Assembly: GCA_964596325.1 (NCBI GenBank)
Contig: CAZQSQ010000013.1
Coordinates: 1 to 22,464, forward strand
Origin: JBAZJI01 sp964596325
GTDB lineage: Bacteria; Patescibacteriota; Minisyncoccia; Minisyncoccales; JAGOPM01
Reading direction: 5' to 3'
DNA: 22,464 bases
The position numbers and the translations under genes were made by a program. Under the pieces are notes generated by a model. The model was not told where the DNA came from. It saw only the letters and a list, made by a program, of their open reading frames with translations, and searched no databases. Positions 1-7,452 of this stretch are shown here, in pieces. The stretch's first letter is position 1. The number at the start of each line of letters is the position of its first letter.

Positions 1-423
1 GCGGGTACGGTTTTGGGAACTTTAACTATTTTTTTAGCCGCCGTGGCTGCCATTTCTTTACTGGTGGGCGGAGTGGGCATTATGAATATTGTTTTAGTTT
101 CCGTGACTGAGCGCACGCGCGAAATCGGTTTGCGTAAAGCCTTGGGCGCGACTTCTAACGAAATTCTAATGCAATTTTTGATTGAATCCATGCTTTTGAC
201 TTCAAGCGGGGGAGTAGTGGGTATAACTTTAGGAACCCTTTTGTCGTTTGCAGCTGCCACTATTATCACTAAAGTTGCCGGATTAAATTGGCCATTTTCT
301 TTCCCTTGGCAGGCCGCTCTGCTTGGCTTTGCGGTCTCGGCCGGAATCGGTTTAGTTTTTGGTCTTTATCCGGCTAAAAAGGCCGCTGATCTGAGCCCCA
401 TAGAGGCTTTACGTTACGAATAA
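1..423 (+). CDS. ABC transporter permease, MacB/FtsX-type, C-terminal fragment
   Basis: The reading frame is open from base 1 and ends with TAA at 421-423, so only the last 140 residues of a gene that begins before the window are present. They contain the C-terminal FtsX-like permease domain of MacB-family exporters. A first membrane helix is followed by the cytoplasmic loop (NIVLVSVTERTREIGLRKAL, the hallmark of this family). Two more hydrophobic segments follow, and the tail ends in the usual PAKKAADLSPIEALRYE-type motif. Such permeases work with an ATPase subunit and a periplasmic adaptor-like domain to export peptides, lipids or drugs, or act as mechanotransmission complexes; the substrate cannot be told from this part. 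An in-frame TTG at 13 could be mistaken for a start but lies inside the first helix. A strong intrinsic terminator follows directly, so the gene is not co-transcribed with the next one. Confidence 0.9.
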   Translation, partial: AGTVLGTLTIFLAAVAAISLLVGGVGIMNIVLVSVTERTREIGLRKALGATSNEILMQFLIESMLLTSSGGVVGITLGTLLSFAAATIITKVAGLNWPFSFPWQAALLGFAVSAGIGLVFGLYPAKKAADLSPIEALRYE

Positions 424-430
424 ACAAGCG

Positions 431-459
431 GCGGGTTTAATAACCCGCTTTTTTGTTTT
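431..459 (+). terminator. Rho-independent terminator after the permease
   Basis: A perfect 7-bp stem (GCGGGTT at 431-437 with AACCCGC at 442-448) has a 4-nt loop and is followed by six T, one G and four more T. It begins 8 nt after the permease stop. Its T-tract runs directly into the candidate -10 box of the next gene. Confidence 0.9.
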
Positions 460-464
460 ATAAT
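436..464 (+). promoter_or_regulatory. Candidate promoter of the half-MFS gene
   Basis: TATAAT is seen at 459-464. A weak -35 match (TTTAAT, 436-441) lies 17 nt upstream, inside the terminator stem. Transcription would start near 471 and leave a leader of about 15 nt before the ATG at 486, with no Shine-Dalgarno sequence in it. The -10 box is convincing; the -35 is not. Confidence 0.5.
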
Positions 465-485
465 TAGTTCATTACCAATTAAAAT

Positions 486-1181
486 ATGGCGACTCAAATT
501 AAAATTAATCCAATTGTCAAAACCCTTTTACTTTCCGATGTGTTTTTTTACATCGGTTGGGGTCTAGTGCAACCATTAATGGCGCTTTTTATTATTAAGA
601 ATATCCAAAATGGCGATGCGGTTTCCGTGGGATGGTCAACGGCCATTTACTGGTTAACCTTTTCGGTTTTACGCGTGCCCTTTGGTTTATTCTTGGATAA
701 TAAGGAAGGGGAGAAGGACGATTATTTTTTTCTGACCTTTGGACTATTATTGGCCGCTTTAGTTGCCTTCGGTTTTATTTTTGCTAACCGGATTTGGCAT
801 TTATATTTGTTGCAATTTATGCATGGTTTGGGCATGGCTATGTCTTTGGCCGGTTGGTCGGCTATTTTTCAGCGCCATCTCGACCCCAAACTTGAATCAA
901 CGGAGTTTGGCATTTCTAGTTCTTCGGTTGCTTTGGTTACGGCCTTAAGCGCGGTTTTGGGTGGATGGATTTTGGAAAAAACCGGAAGTTTTGTTTCGGT
1001 TTTTGCTGTAGTTGGGCTTTTTGGGATGGCTGGCGTGGCCGTGCTTTTATTGATTGCCAATGAGTTCAAGGGGGATTTTCGGCCCGAACAATATTTATTA
1101 CTCTTATTTAAGAGGGAAACTTGGCAAAAATTTTTAGAAAAGAGCTCTCTTATTCGAGAAAAAGTTGACCATATGTCCTAA
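486..1181 (+). CDS. Half-length MFS-like membrane protein (6 TM)
   Basis: The 231-residue protein has six predicted membrane helices (about 14-37, 45-70, 80-100, 103-127, 143-163, 168-191) followed by a 40-residue charged tail. The pattern is that of one six-helix half of a Major Facilitator Superfamily transporter. A degenerate motif A between helices 2 and 3 (GLFLDNKEGEKDD, residues 67-79) supports this, as does the Gly-rich helix 4. MFS proteins normally have about 400 residues and 12 helices, so this is either a genuine half-size protein that would have to dimerise or a truncated relic. A clean stop followed by a strong terminator argues for a stable gene end rather than a recent frameshift. 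It stands alone between two terminators, and its substrate is unknown. The ATG at 486 is the first in frame after the -10 box. Confidence 0.7.
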   Translation: MATQIKINPIVKTLLLSDVFFYIGWGLVQPLMALFIIKNIQNGDAVSVGWSTAIYWLTFSVLRVPFGLFLDNKEGEKDDYFFLTFGLLLAALVAFGFIFANRIWHLYLLQFMHGLGMAMSLAGWSAIFQRHLDPKLESTEFGISSSSVALVTALSAVLGGWILEKTGSFVSVFAVVGLFGMAGVAVLLLIANEFKGDFRPEQYLLLLFKRETWQKFLEKSSLIREKVDHMS

Positions 1182-1196
1182 GAAGTTAAAGCTTCC

Positions 1197-1230
1197 CGAA
1201 AAGGCCCTTTACCAGGGGCTTTTTCGTTTG
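1197..1230 (+). terminator. Rho-independent terminator after the half-MFS gene
   Basis: An 11-bp stem with one G-T pair (1197-1207 with 1216-1226) has an 8-nt loop, and its 3' arm contains five T. It is followed by TTTGATTTTT. It begins 15 nt after the stop. The -35 element of the next gene starts 2 nt after the stem. Confidence 0.85.
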
Positions 1231-1255
1231 ATTTTTCTTTTTCTCATGGTAATAT
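1228..1255 (+). promoter_or_regulatory. Leaderless promoter of the secreted HEXXH protein
   Basis: TTGATT at 1228-1233 and TAATAT at 1250-1255 are separated by 16 nt. A TG at 1247-1248 gives an extended -10. Only 6 nt separate the -10 box from the ATG at 1262, so the predicted first transcribed base is the A of the start codon. The same layout occurs upstream of 2756 and 22418. Confidence 0.65.
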
Positions 1256-1261
1256 TGCTTA

Positions 1262-2689
1262 ATGGCAAATAGGCGATTTGTTAAATTTTTGATTGTGTCG
1301 GTGATCTTTTTGGCCTTCTCTGGTCGGGCTTTTGCCAGTTCGCTTAAATTCAATATCGATCCGGGTTATGATGCTTTTAAGCGTTCGGCAATAAGTACGA
1401 ATCTTTCCCGGGTTTCGGGGCGGGCATATTTTTATATCGACAGTAATTTTTGGTCAAAACTTAATGATATCGAAAGGACCAGGATTCATTCTGCGCTTTC
1501 TGATTTGGCTCAAGAATATGATGCGCATATTTATCCCAAGATTACCGAATTTTACGGCAGCGAATGGAATCCCGGAATAGATAAAGATCCCAAAGTTTAT
1601 TTCGTTTTTCACGAAATGAGCAATAATACGGCTGGCTATTTTCGGGAAAAGGACCAATACGATAAATTGCAAGTTCCTAACTCCAATCAGAAAGAGGTGG
1701 TTTTCTTAAACGCGGAATATTTACTCTCTCCCAATATTAAGAGTTATTTGGCTCATGAGTTTACTCATTTGGCCATTTTTAATCGGAAAACCCGGATTAA
1801 CGGCAATGGGGAAGAAGTTTGGGTTCAGGAATTACTGGCTGAGTATACCCCGACGCTTTTAGGTTATAACGAAGTCCCTACTGATAATACCTACCTGGAA
1901 AAAAGAGTAAGGAAATTTACCGAGGATTCCAGCAAATCGATAGTGGATTGGCAGAACGATGCGGCTGGTTATGCGGCTGGTTCTATTTTTATCCATTATG
2001 CCGTTGATCAGTATGGCCCAGGCCTGCTAAAAGCACTTTATCGCTCGCCTTATACCGGGATAAGCGGTTTTAATGACGCCTTGCGCACAGTCGGAGCCAA
2101 AGAAAATTTTCAAGAAGTATTTAATAATTGGACTATAGCTAATTTTTTGAATGATTGTTCTATTAGTAGAAGTTTTTGCTATCAAAATTCGATTTTGAAA
2201 AAAATGCGCATAGCGCCCATGGTTAATTTTTTGCCCACCAAAGGAGAGAGTAAGTTTTATTTTTCCGATACCATGCCAAATTGGTCGGCTAAATGGTATA
2301 AAATCGTGGGGGGGATCGGCAATTTAAGGATTGAATTTTCCGGAAATTCTTCTGACAAGTTCATAGTTCCTTATATTTTGCAGTCTAAGGATGGCAAAAA
2401 TAAGATCGGATATATCGACTTGGCGAATAAGAATAAGGGGTATTTATCGTTTGAAAATTTTGTCAGAGATAATAATTGGTTGGTTTTTATCCCTTCGGCG
2501 CAAAATATGCAGAAAAAAAATGCGCCTGAATATGAATTTAATTGGTCGGTTTACTTTTCCAAGGCTACGAGTGGCAATAATAATGTTTCTCTTCCGGTGG
2601 GCGATAGTAGTCAAAATATTACCGCTTTGCGCGCAAAATTGTTATTGCAAATACTTGATTTATTGCTAAGGCTTCGTTTGCAAAAGTAG
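1262..2689 (+). CDS. Secreted putative zinc metallopeptidase (HEFTH motif)
   Basis: The 475-residue protein begins with a signal peptide: basic MANRRFVKF, a hydrophobic core, and likely cleavage after AFA near residue 26. It is therefore probably exported. The sequence AHEFTHLAIF carries the gluzincin zinc motif HEXXH at H165-E166-x-x-H169. The segment WVQELLAEY offers E190 as third ligand, 20 residues after H169, in the position of the W..EGLAEY motif of Peptidase_MA-like families. The N-terminal domain before the motif and about 280 residues after it are not recognised. The last 25 residues are a leucine-rich amphipathic segment of the kind common at the ends of exported proteins in streamlined bacteria. 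The gene has its own promoter and is not part of the sugar operon. The substrate is unknown. Peptidase assignment rests on the motif only. Confidence 0.7.
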   Translation: MANRRFVKFLIVSVIFLAFSGRAFASSLKFNIDPGYDAFKRSAISTNLSRVSGRAYFYIDSNFWSKLNDIERTRIHSALSDLAQEYDAHIYPKITEFYGSEWNPGIDKDPKVYFVFHEMSNNTAGYFREKDQYDKLQVPNSNQKEVVFLNAEYLLSPNIKSYLAHEFTHLAIFNRKTRINGNGEEVWVQELLAEYTPTLLGYNEVPTDNTYLEKRVRKFTEDSSKSIVDWQNDAAGYAAGSIFIHYAVDQYGPGLLKALYRSPYTGISGFNDALRTVGAKENFQEVFNNWTIANFLNDCSISRSFCYQNSILKKMRIAPMVNFLPTKGESKFYFSDTMPNWSAKWYKIVGGIGNLRIEFSGNSSDKFIVPYILQSKDGKNKIGYIDLANKNKGYLSFENFVRDNNWLVFIPSAQNMQKKNAPEYEFNWSVYFSKATSGNNNVSLPVGDSSQNITALRAKLLLQILDLLLRLRLQK

Positions 2690-2719
2690 GCTATCGGCTA
2701 ATTTCAGAAGAGCGTTATA

Positions 2720-2748
2720 TTGATTATTATTGGATTTAATGTTATAAT
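2720..2748 (+). promoter_or_regulatory. Leaderless promoter of the plus-strand sugar operon
   Basis: TTGATT (2720-2725), a 17-nt spacer and a perfect TATAAT (2743-2748) lie 7 nt upstream of the ATG at 2756. The predicted transcription start coincides with, or lies one base before, the start codon. This decides the start of the first epimerase gene: the in-frame TTG at 2720 is the -35 box, not a start codon. Confidence 0.75.
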
Positions 2749-2755
2749 ATTACCA

Positions 2756-3697
2756 ATGATCGAAAGTCGAAAAAAGAGGATTTTGGTTACCGGTGGAGCC
2801 GGATTTATTGGCAGCCATTTAGTGGATCGCCTTATTTTAGATGGCCACAAAGTTTCAATTATTGACAATCTTTCAAGCGGAAGCAGGAAAAATCTTAATT
2901 CTAAGGCCAGTTTTTACAAATTAGACATTTCTAACAAAAAAATAGCCGAGGTGTTTGATCGCGAAAAACCCGAGGTTGTTTTTCATCTGGCCGCCCAGGC
3001 TAATTTGCAAAAATCAATTTTAGATCCCGTCGCTGATTCCAAAACAAATATTTTGGGCTTCATAAATATTTGTAAAAATTGCAAAGAATTCGGAGTCAAA
3101 AAGATAATTTTTTCTTCTAGTGCGGCCGTTTACGGCGACGGAGATCAGATCCCCACCAAAGAAGGGGCCAGTCTTAAACCGGTCTCTCCCTATGGGGTAG
3201 CTAAACTTACAGGTGAGCAATTATTGGCCTTATATCGAGAACAATTCAATATTGAATATGTAGCTTTGCGGTATTCCAATGTTTACGGTCCACGGCAGGG
3301 CAATAATGGGGAGGGCGGAGTAGTAAGCATATTCTTTAATAGGATTAAGAATAATGAAAAATTGATTGTCTATGGAAGCGGTAACCAAACGCGTGATTTT
3401 ATTTTTGTAGACGATGTGGTCAGGGCAAATATCTGTGCCATGCTGTCGAAACAATCAGGGATCTTTAATATTTCCTCCGCAAAGGAAACGAGCGTACGCC
3501 AGCTTATTGAAGAGATAAAGTTATTAACCAAGCGTGACGTTCAAATAATTTACGCCCCGGCGCGCTCCGGAGATCAGGCACGTAGCGCCCTTGATTATTC
3601 TTTGGCTGAAAAAGTTTTGGATTGGAGTCCAAAATATACTTTAAGGAATGGATTAAAGGAGTCGTGTGATTGGTTCCTGGGAACTAAAGGTATATGA
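2756..3697 (+). CDS. NAD-dependent sugar epimerase/dehydratase (extended SDR)
   Basis: A protein of 313 residues from the ATG at 2756, chosen because a near-consensus promoter ends 7 nt upstream; the frame extends to a TTG at 2720 that overlaps the -35 box. It has the extended-SDR nucleotide-binding motif GGAGFIGSH (residues 13-21), the FHLAAQ segment, a Ser-rich catalytic strand (SSSAAVYG, 120-127) and the catalytic pair Y146/K150 in SPYGVAK. The closest family is UDP-glucose/UDP-GlcNAc 4-epimerase (GalE/WbpP type), acting in the cytoplasm on a nucleotide sugar. The exact substrate cannot be read from the sequence. It is the first gene of the operon and overlaps the flippase start by ATGA at 3694-3697, suggesting coupled translation. 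Confidence 0.85.
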   Translation: MIESRKKRILVTGGAGFIGSHLVDRLILDGHKVSIIDNLSSGSRKNLNSKASFYKLDISNKKIAEVFDREKPEVVFHLAAQANLQKSILDPVADSKTNILGFINICKNCKEFGVKKIIFSSSAAVYGDGDQIPTKEGASLKPVSPYGVAKLTGEQLLALYREQFNIEYVALRYSNVYGPRQGNNGEGGVVSIFFNRIKNNEKLIVYGSGNQTRDFIFVDDVVRANICAMLSKQSGIFNISSAKETSVRQLIEEIKLLTKRDVQIIYAPARSGDQARSALDYSLAEKVLDWSPKYTLRNGLKESCDWFLGTKGI

Positions 3698-5154
3698 TTC
3701 AGAAGATAAAGAATCTGCTTTTTGAGAATACAAGCATTAAGCAAACCATTGCGAAAAATACTTTTTGGGTTGGCTTAGCCCAAGCCTTTGCGGTTTTGGG
3801 AAAAACCGGTTTTATTATTTATGTGGCGCGGTTTTTAGGCGCTACCGAATATGGAAGGTTTAATTTTGCGCTTGCCTATACCGGACTTTTTGCGATTTTG
3901 ACAGATTTGGGACTCTCGAGCATTCTCTCCAGAGAGTTTGCCCAAAACGAAAAAGCTCATGATAATTTTTCCCAATTTTTCACCTTGAAGCTTATTTTAT
4001 CAGGTGGCGCTTTCTTGCTCTGTCTTCTTGGATCGTTATTTCTTGGAGTTGATTATTACCTCTTGCGAGTGATCTGGCTCTTTTCCGCTTATACTTGCCT
4101 CTACGGATTTATCGGGATTTTTTACGCATATTTCGGGGGAACCCAGCATCTCCAATATTTGGCAATTTCTGACATTTGTATTTCCGTTATTTCTGCCGCT
4201 CTGGGGATATGGGCGGTTATGACACACTCCACATCTTTGTCTTTGGCGCTGGCTTATCTGGCCGCCATTCTTGTTTCTTTTATTTGGATTTTTTACGTTT
4301 ATTCGAAAAAGAATGGATGTCCGAAGTTGGTGTTTGATTTCTCGCTCTGGAAAAGTACCTTGATTATTAGCATCCCCTTGGCTTTCGTGGCACTTTTTAG
4401 CACGGTTTATAACAATATTGACCAATTTATTTTAGGGATGTTTGGACAATTTGAGCAAGTAGGATGGTATGGAGCCGCACTTAAAATCATTTCCGTTTCC
4501 CTGATCCCTATGGCCGTCATTTGTGGTGCATTCTTGCCTATGCTTAATAAGCTTTATACTCAGGATAAAGAAAAATTTTCTAGAGTTTTTAATTTTGAAA
4601 TGGAAATCATGATTATGCTCGCAACTGCGATCTTTGTCGGAGGAAGTATCCTAGCTTACCCTTTGATCGGTTGGGCTTTTGACCAAACTTTTTTCCCTGC
4701 CGCCCAGGCTTTGCGTATTTTACTTCTAACTTCAGTTGTTTTTTATTTTTATCAGCCGATTGCCGGAGCGCTAATATCGGCCAACAAACAAAAGTGGCTT
4801 TTAATATCCGGCCTGACAGCCGCCCTCCTCAATACAGTTCTAGATATTTTGTTAGTACCGAAATTTTCTCTTTATGGGACGGCTATAGCAAGCGTAATAG
4901 GCATGACAAGCTCGTTACTTGTTATCGTTTTAGTGATGCAGTCTACCAAAATTGCGAATTTGTTTTCTAGGGAAAATGTCGCCGCACTATTATTATCATT
5001 ATTTTGTGCGGCGGGCATGGCTTTGGTGCTTTTGCCTATTAGAAACAGCTTGCATGTAATCATTTTGACCTTTTTGGGAATGGTGATATATTTAGGACTA
5101 TATTGCGCATTACGGTTTACGCTCTTAAAGCGTTATTTTATCGAAATATTTTAA
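3694..5154 (+). CDS. Wzx-type polysaccharide flippase (MOP superfamily)
   Basis: The 486-residue, strongly hydrophobic protein has about 12-14 membrane helices over its whole length. Its start, NTFWVGLAQAFAVLGKTGFI followed by VARFLGATEYGRFNFALAYT, is typical of the polysaccharide-biosynthesis/MatE-like flippases (RfbX/Wzx). Such proteins move undecaprenyl-diphosphate-linked oligosaccharides across the cytoplasmic membrane. The length fits the family. It is translationally coupled to the upstream epimerase by a 4-nt overlap and lies 3 nt before the UDP-HexNAc dehydrogenase gene, which places it firmly in a sugar operon. The substrate is presumably the lipid-linked glycan built by the neighbouring genes. 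A weak AAAGG precedes the start. Confidence 0.88.
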   Translation: MIQKIKNLLFENTSIKQTIAKNTFWVGLAQAFAVLGKTGFIIYVARFLGATEYGRFNFALAYTGLFAILTDLGLSSILSREFAQNEKAHDNFSQFFTLKLILSGGAFLLCLLGSLFLGVDYYLLRVIWLFSAYTCLYGFIGIFYAYFGGTQHLQYLAISDICISVISAALGIWAVMTHSTSLSLALAYLAAILVSFIWIFYVYSKKNGCPKLVFDFSLWKSTLIISIPLAFVALFSTVYNNIDQFILGMFGQFEQVGWYGAALKIISVSLIPMAVICGAFLPMLNKLYTQDKEKFSRVFNFEMEIMIMLATAIFVGGSILAYPLIGWAFDQTFFPAAQALRILLLTSVVFYFYQPIAGALISANKQKWLLISGLTAALLNTVLDILLVPKFSLYGTAIASVIGMTSSLLVIVLVMQSTKIANLFSRENVAALLLSLFCAAGMALVLLPIRNSLHVIILTFLGMVIYLGLYCALRFTLLKRYFIEIF

Positions 5155-5157
5155 TAT

Positions 5158-6492
5158 ATGGCGGAGAAATTTTCTGATTTGCAAAATTTAATCAAAGAGA
5201 AAAAGGCTAAAGTGGCTATAATCGGCCTAGGATATGTCGGCCTTCCTCATGCCATTTCTATGGCTAAGGGTGGTTTTTCGGTTTTTGGAATCGATACCGA
5301 TCAAGCTAAAGTAGCCTCCTTAAATGAAGGAAAATCATACATTGGGGATGTGACGGACGCTACTTTGCAGGAAGTGATTGAAAACAAACGTTTTAACGCG
5401 CAAACCAGCTTTACTGTTTTGCAAAAATCCGATGTTGTTATTATTTGCGTCCCCACCCCAATGGATAAGTATAAGATTCCCGATTTATCCTATGTTCTAA
5501 AAGCGGCGCAATCAGTAAAACAATATTTGCATAGTGGCATGCTGATTGTGCTGGAAAGCACTACTTGGCCCGGGACCACAAATGAGGTTATTAAGCCGAT
5601 CTTGGAAGAAACGGGATTAAAAGTCGGGCAGGATATCTTTCTTGCCTTTGCGCCTGAACGGATCGACCCGGGCAATCCTATGCCCCATGAAGATGTGCCC
5701 AAGGTCATTGGCGGGATAACAAAAAAGTGCACAAAAATTGCCCAATTCTTTTATTCTTGTTTTTTGAAGCATATTCACCCGGTAAGTTCTACCAGGGCAG
5801 CAGAGATGACGAAGATTTTAGAGAATACCCATCGTTTAGTGAATATTTCCCTGATTAATGAGCTTTCTTTATTGTGCGGTAAGATGGGGCTTGATATTTG
5901 GGAGATAATTGATGCAGCCAAGACAAAGCCGTATGGATTTACTCCTTATTATCCCAGCCCTAAATGCGGTGGGCATTGTATTGCCATTGATCCTTTTTAT
6001 CTTTCTTGGAAGTCCAGAGAATATAATTTTTGGACGCATTTTATAGAATTGGCCGGCGAGATAAACGAGCAGCGCCCGCATTACGTTGTCACTTCGGTTA
6101 TCACGGCCTTAAATCGAGCAGGGAAATCACTGAAAAGAAGCAAGATTTTGGTTATCGGCGCTGCTTACAAAAAGAATATCAATGACTCGCGGGAATCGGC
6201 AATTTATGAAGTAATTCCTGATTTGGTGCGTAAAGGTGCGCGAGTCGATTATTACGACCCTCTTATTCCAGAGATAAGCTGGCACGAATATCATGTTTAT
6301 CACAACAAGAGTATCTTAAAGATGCAGTCTATCAAATATAGCAAGGCTGCTCTAAAGAAATATGATTTGGTATTAATTTTAACAGATCATTCGCAAATTA
6401 ATTGGAAAGAGGTGGCGAAAAACAGCAAGTTGATTGTAGATACTCGAAATGCCATCAAGTCGCGCAAAAATAAAAATGTTTATTGGATGTGA
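5158..6492 (+). CDS. wbpA: UDP-N-acetylglucosamine 6-dehydrogenase (WbpA-like)
   Basis: The 444-residue length is normal for UDP-sugar 6-dehydrogenases, which oxidise C6 of a UDP-hexose to the uronic acid in two NAD+-dependent steps. The N-terminal Rossmann motif is GLGYVGLP (23-30). The central helix EMTKILENTHRLVNI (216-230) carries the conserved Lys220 and Asn223. The catalytic cysteine is C274 in GGHCIAIDPFYL, where the usual Pro after Ile is replaced by Ala. The C-terminal UDP-binding domain includes VIGAAYKKNINDSRESA. The FTPYYPSPKCGGHC stretch resembles the UDP-GlcNAc-specific WbpA/TviB branch rather than UDP-glucose dehydrogenases. The next genes (WbpB-, WbpD- and WbpE-like) use the expected product UDP-GlcNAcA. 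The symbol is given by homology of family and context. Confidence 0.85.
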   Translation: MAEKFSDLQNLIKEKKAKVAIIGLGYVGLPHAISMAKGGFSVFGIDTDQAKVASLNEGKSYIGDVTDATLQEVIENKRFNAQTSFTVLQKSDVVIICVPTPMDKYKIPDLSYVLKAAQSVKQYLHSGMLIVLESTTWPGTTNEVIKPILEETGLKVGQDIFLAFAPERIDPGNPMPHEDVPKVIGGITKKCTKIAQFFYSCFLKHIHPVSSTRAAEMTKILENTHRLVNISLINELSLLCGKMGLDIWEIIDAAKTKPYGFTPYYPSPKCGGHCIAIDPFYLSWKSREYNFWTHFIELAGEINEQRPHYVVTSVITALNRAGKSLKRSKILVIGAAYKKNINDSRESAIYEVIPDLVRKGARVDYYDPLIPEISWHEYHVYHNKSILKMQSIKYSKAALKKYDLVLILTDHSQINWKEVAKNSKLIVDTRNAIKSRKNKNVYWM

Positions 6493-6555
6493 GTAAACTG
6501 ATTAGCCATTATTTATCTTATATTCAAAAATATTTTGTAGAGCAATAATATTATT

Positions 6556-7359
6556 ATGGAAAAAAGCCGGCCAAAATTTTTAGTTATCGGAACTGGGTTT
6601 ATATTCCCTCGGCACGAGCAGGCCATAAAAGAAATAGGGGGCGAAATAATTGAGAAGGTAAATGATGATAATGGCCCCCAATATTGGAAAGAAGCCTTGG
6701 CTAACACCAAAGCTGATTATGTTTCCATCTGCACCCCTAATGATCTGCATTTTGAAATGGTTAAAATGGCCAACGATTTTGGGAAAAAAGTTATATGTGA
6801 GAAGCCTTTAGCCATCAAGGTTGAACATGTTAAAGAATTGGCGAAAAGAAAAAATATTTTTACCGTTTTGCAGCTCCGCCACCATCCATTAGTCAAGGAG
6901 CTTAAGGCTAATTTGGAGCCAGGTAAGAGGCATGATGTAGAAATGGATATTGCCGTATATCGCGACAAAAATTATTTTGAAATTTGGAAAGGTCAGACGG
7001 TGCGCAGCGGTGGAGTACTCTACAATTTAGGAGTGCATTATTTTGATTTAATGATCTATTTATTCGGTATACCTGAGAAGTTTAATACGGAGTTTCTGAA
7101 TGACAAGACGGGGCAGGGCACAATGGAAAACGACAAGTCTTTCTGCAAATGGCGTGTTTCGGTTGATGAACAACCAGACAAGCAGCGGAGAGTATTTCGT
7201 ATTGATGGCCGAGATTATAATTTTTCTTCCAAAGATAATTTGTCTTACGAAGATCTTCATAAATACGTTTATATGGATTTGATGCAGGGCAAGGGAGTAA
7301 CGCCAGAAGAGCAGGTGGCAACTACTGAACTTATAGCCCATTTGAGTCAAAAAATTTGA
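6556..7359 (+). CDS. wbpB: UDP-GlcNAcA 3-oxidase, Gfo/Idh/MocA family (WbpB/WlbA-like)
   Basis: A 267-residue NAD-dependent oxidoreductase. The nucleotide-binding start is FLVIGTGFIFPRH (8-20), the family EKP motif is at 82-84 (CEKPLAI), and the substrate-domain signature GGVLYNLGVHYFDL (152-165) provides H161. The LQLRHHP stretch and the GVHYFDL motif are characteristic of WbpB/WlbA enzymes, which oxidise C3 of UDP-GlcNAcA before transamination. In characterised relatives the tightly bound NADH is recycled with 2-oxoglutarate made by the partner aminotransferase. At 267 residues it is shorter than the usual 310-350, with a compact C-terminal domain, but both termini look complete. It follows the dehydrogenase by 63 nt and precedes the acetyltransferase and aminotransferase of the same pathway. 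Confidence 0.82.
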   Translation: MEKSRPKFLVIGTGFIFPRHEQAIKEIGGEIIEKVNDDNGPQYWKEALANTKADYVSICTPNDLHFEMVKMANDFGKKVICEKPLAIKVEHVKELAKRKNIFTVLQLRHHPLVKELKANLEPGKRHDVEMDIAVYRDKNYFEIWKGQTVRSGGVLYNLGVHYFDLMIYLFGIPEKFNTEFLNDKTGQGTMENDKSFCKWRVSVDEQPDKQRRVFRIDGRDYNFSSKDNLSYEDLHKYVYMDLMQGKGVTPEEQVATTELIAHLSQKI

Positions 7360-7452
7360 TCAGGGATTTTGGGAAGCAGCGGTTATTATTTTCTCCGCGC
7401 AAGATACTTTTCGGAAACATCCAATAAAACTATTGTTAAATACTATAAAAAT

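Noticed and set aside
2720..2755. N-terminal extension of the first epimerase from a TTG at 2720
   Set aside because: The 12 extra codons coincide with a near-consensus promoter, and the family normally starts just before the GGAGFIGSH motif, so ATG 2756 is preferred.
4036..4425. 129-codon open frame antisense to the flippase gene
   Set aside because: Low-complexity, polar translation of hydrophobic codons read backwards; typical shadow frame.
7060..7350. Two antisense open frames over the WbpB-like gene
   Set aside because: They overlap each other and a conserved gene, with no start signals or motifs.
7441..7449. TACTAT/TATAAA as a leaderless promoter before the WbpD-like gene
   Set aside because: No -35 element resembling TTGATT is found at 16-18 nt, and AT-rich sequence makes chance matches likely.
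7369..7452. Upstream TTG start adding 28 residues to the WbpD-like protein
   Set aside because: The added residues do not resemble the family, and the length from ATG 7453 is the normal one.
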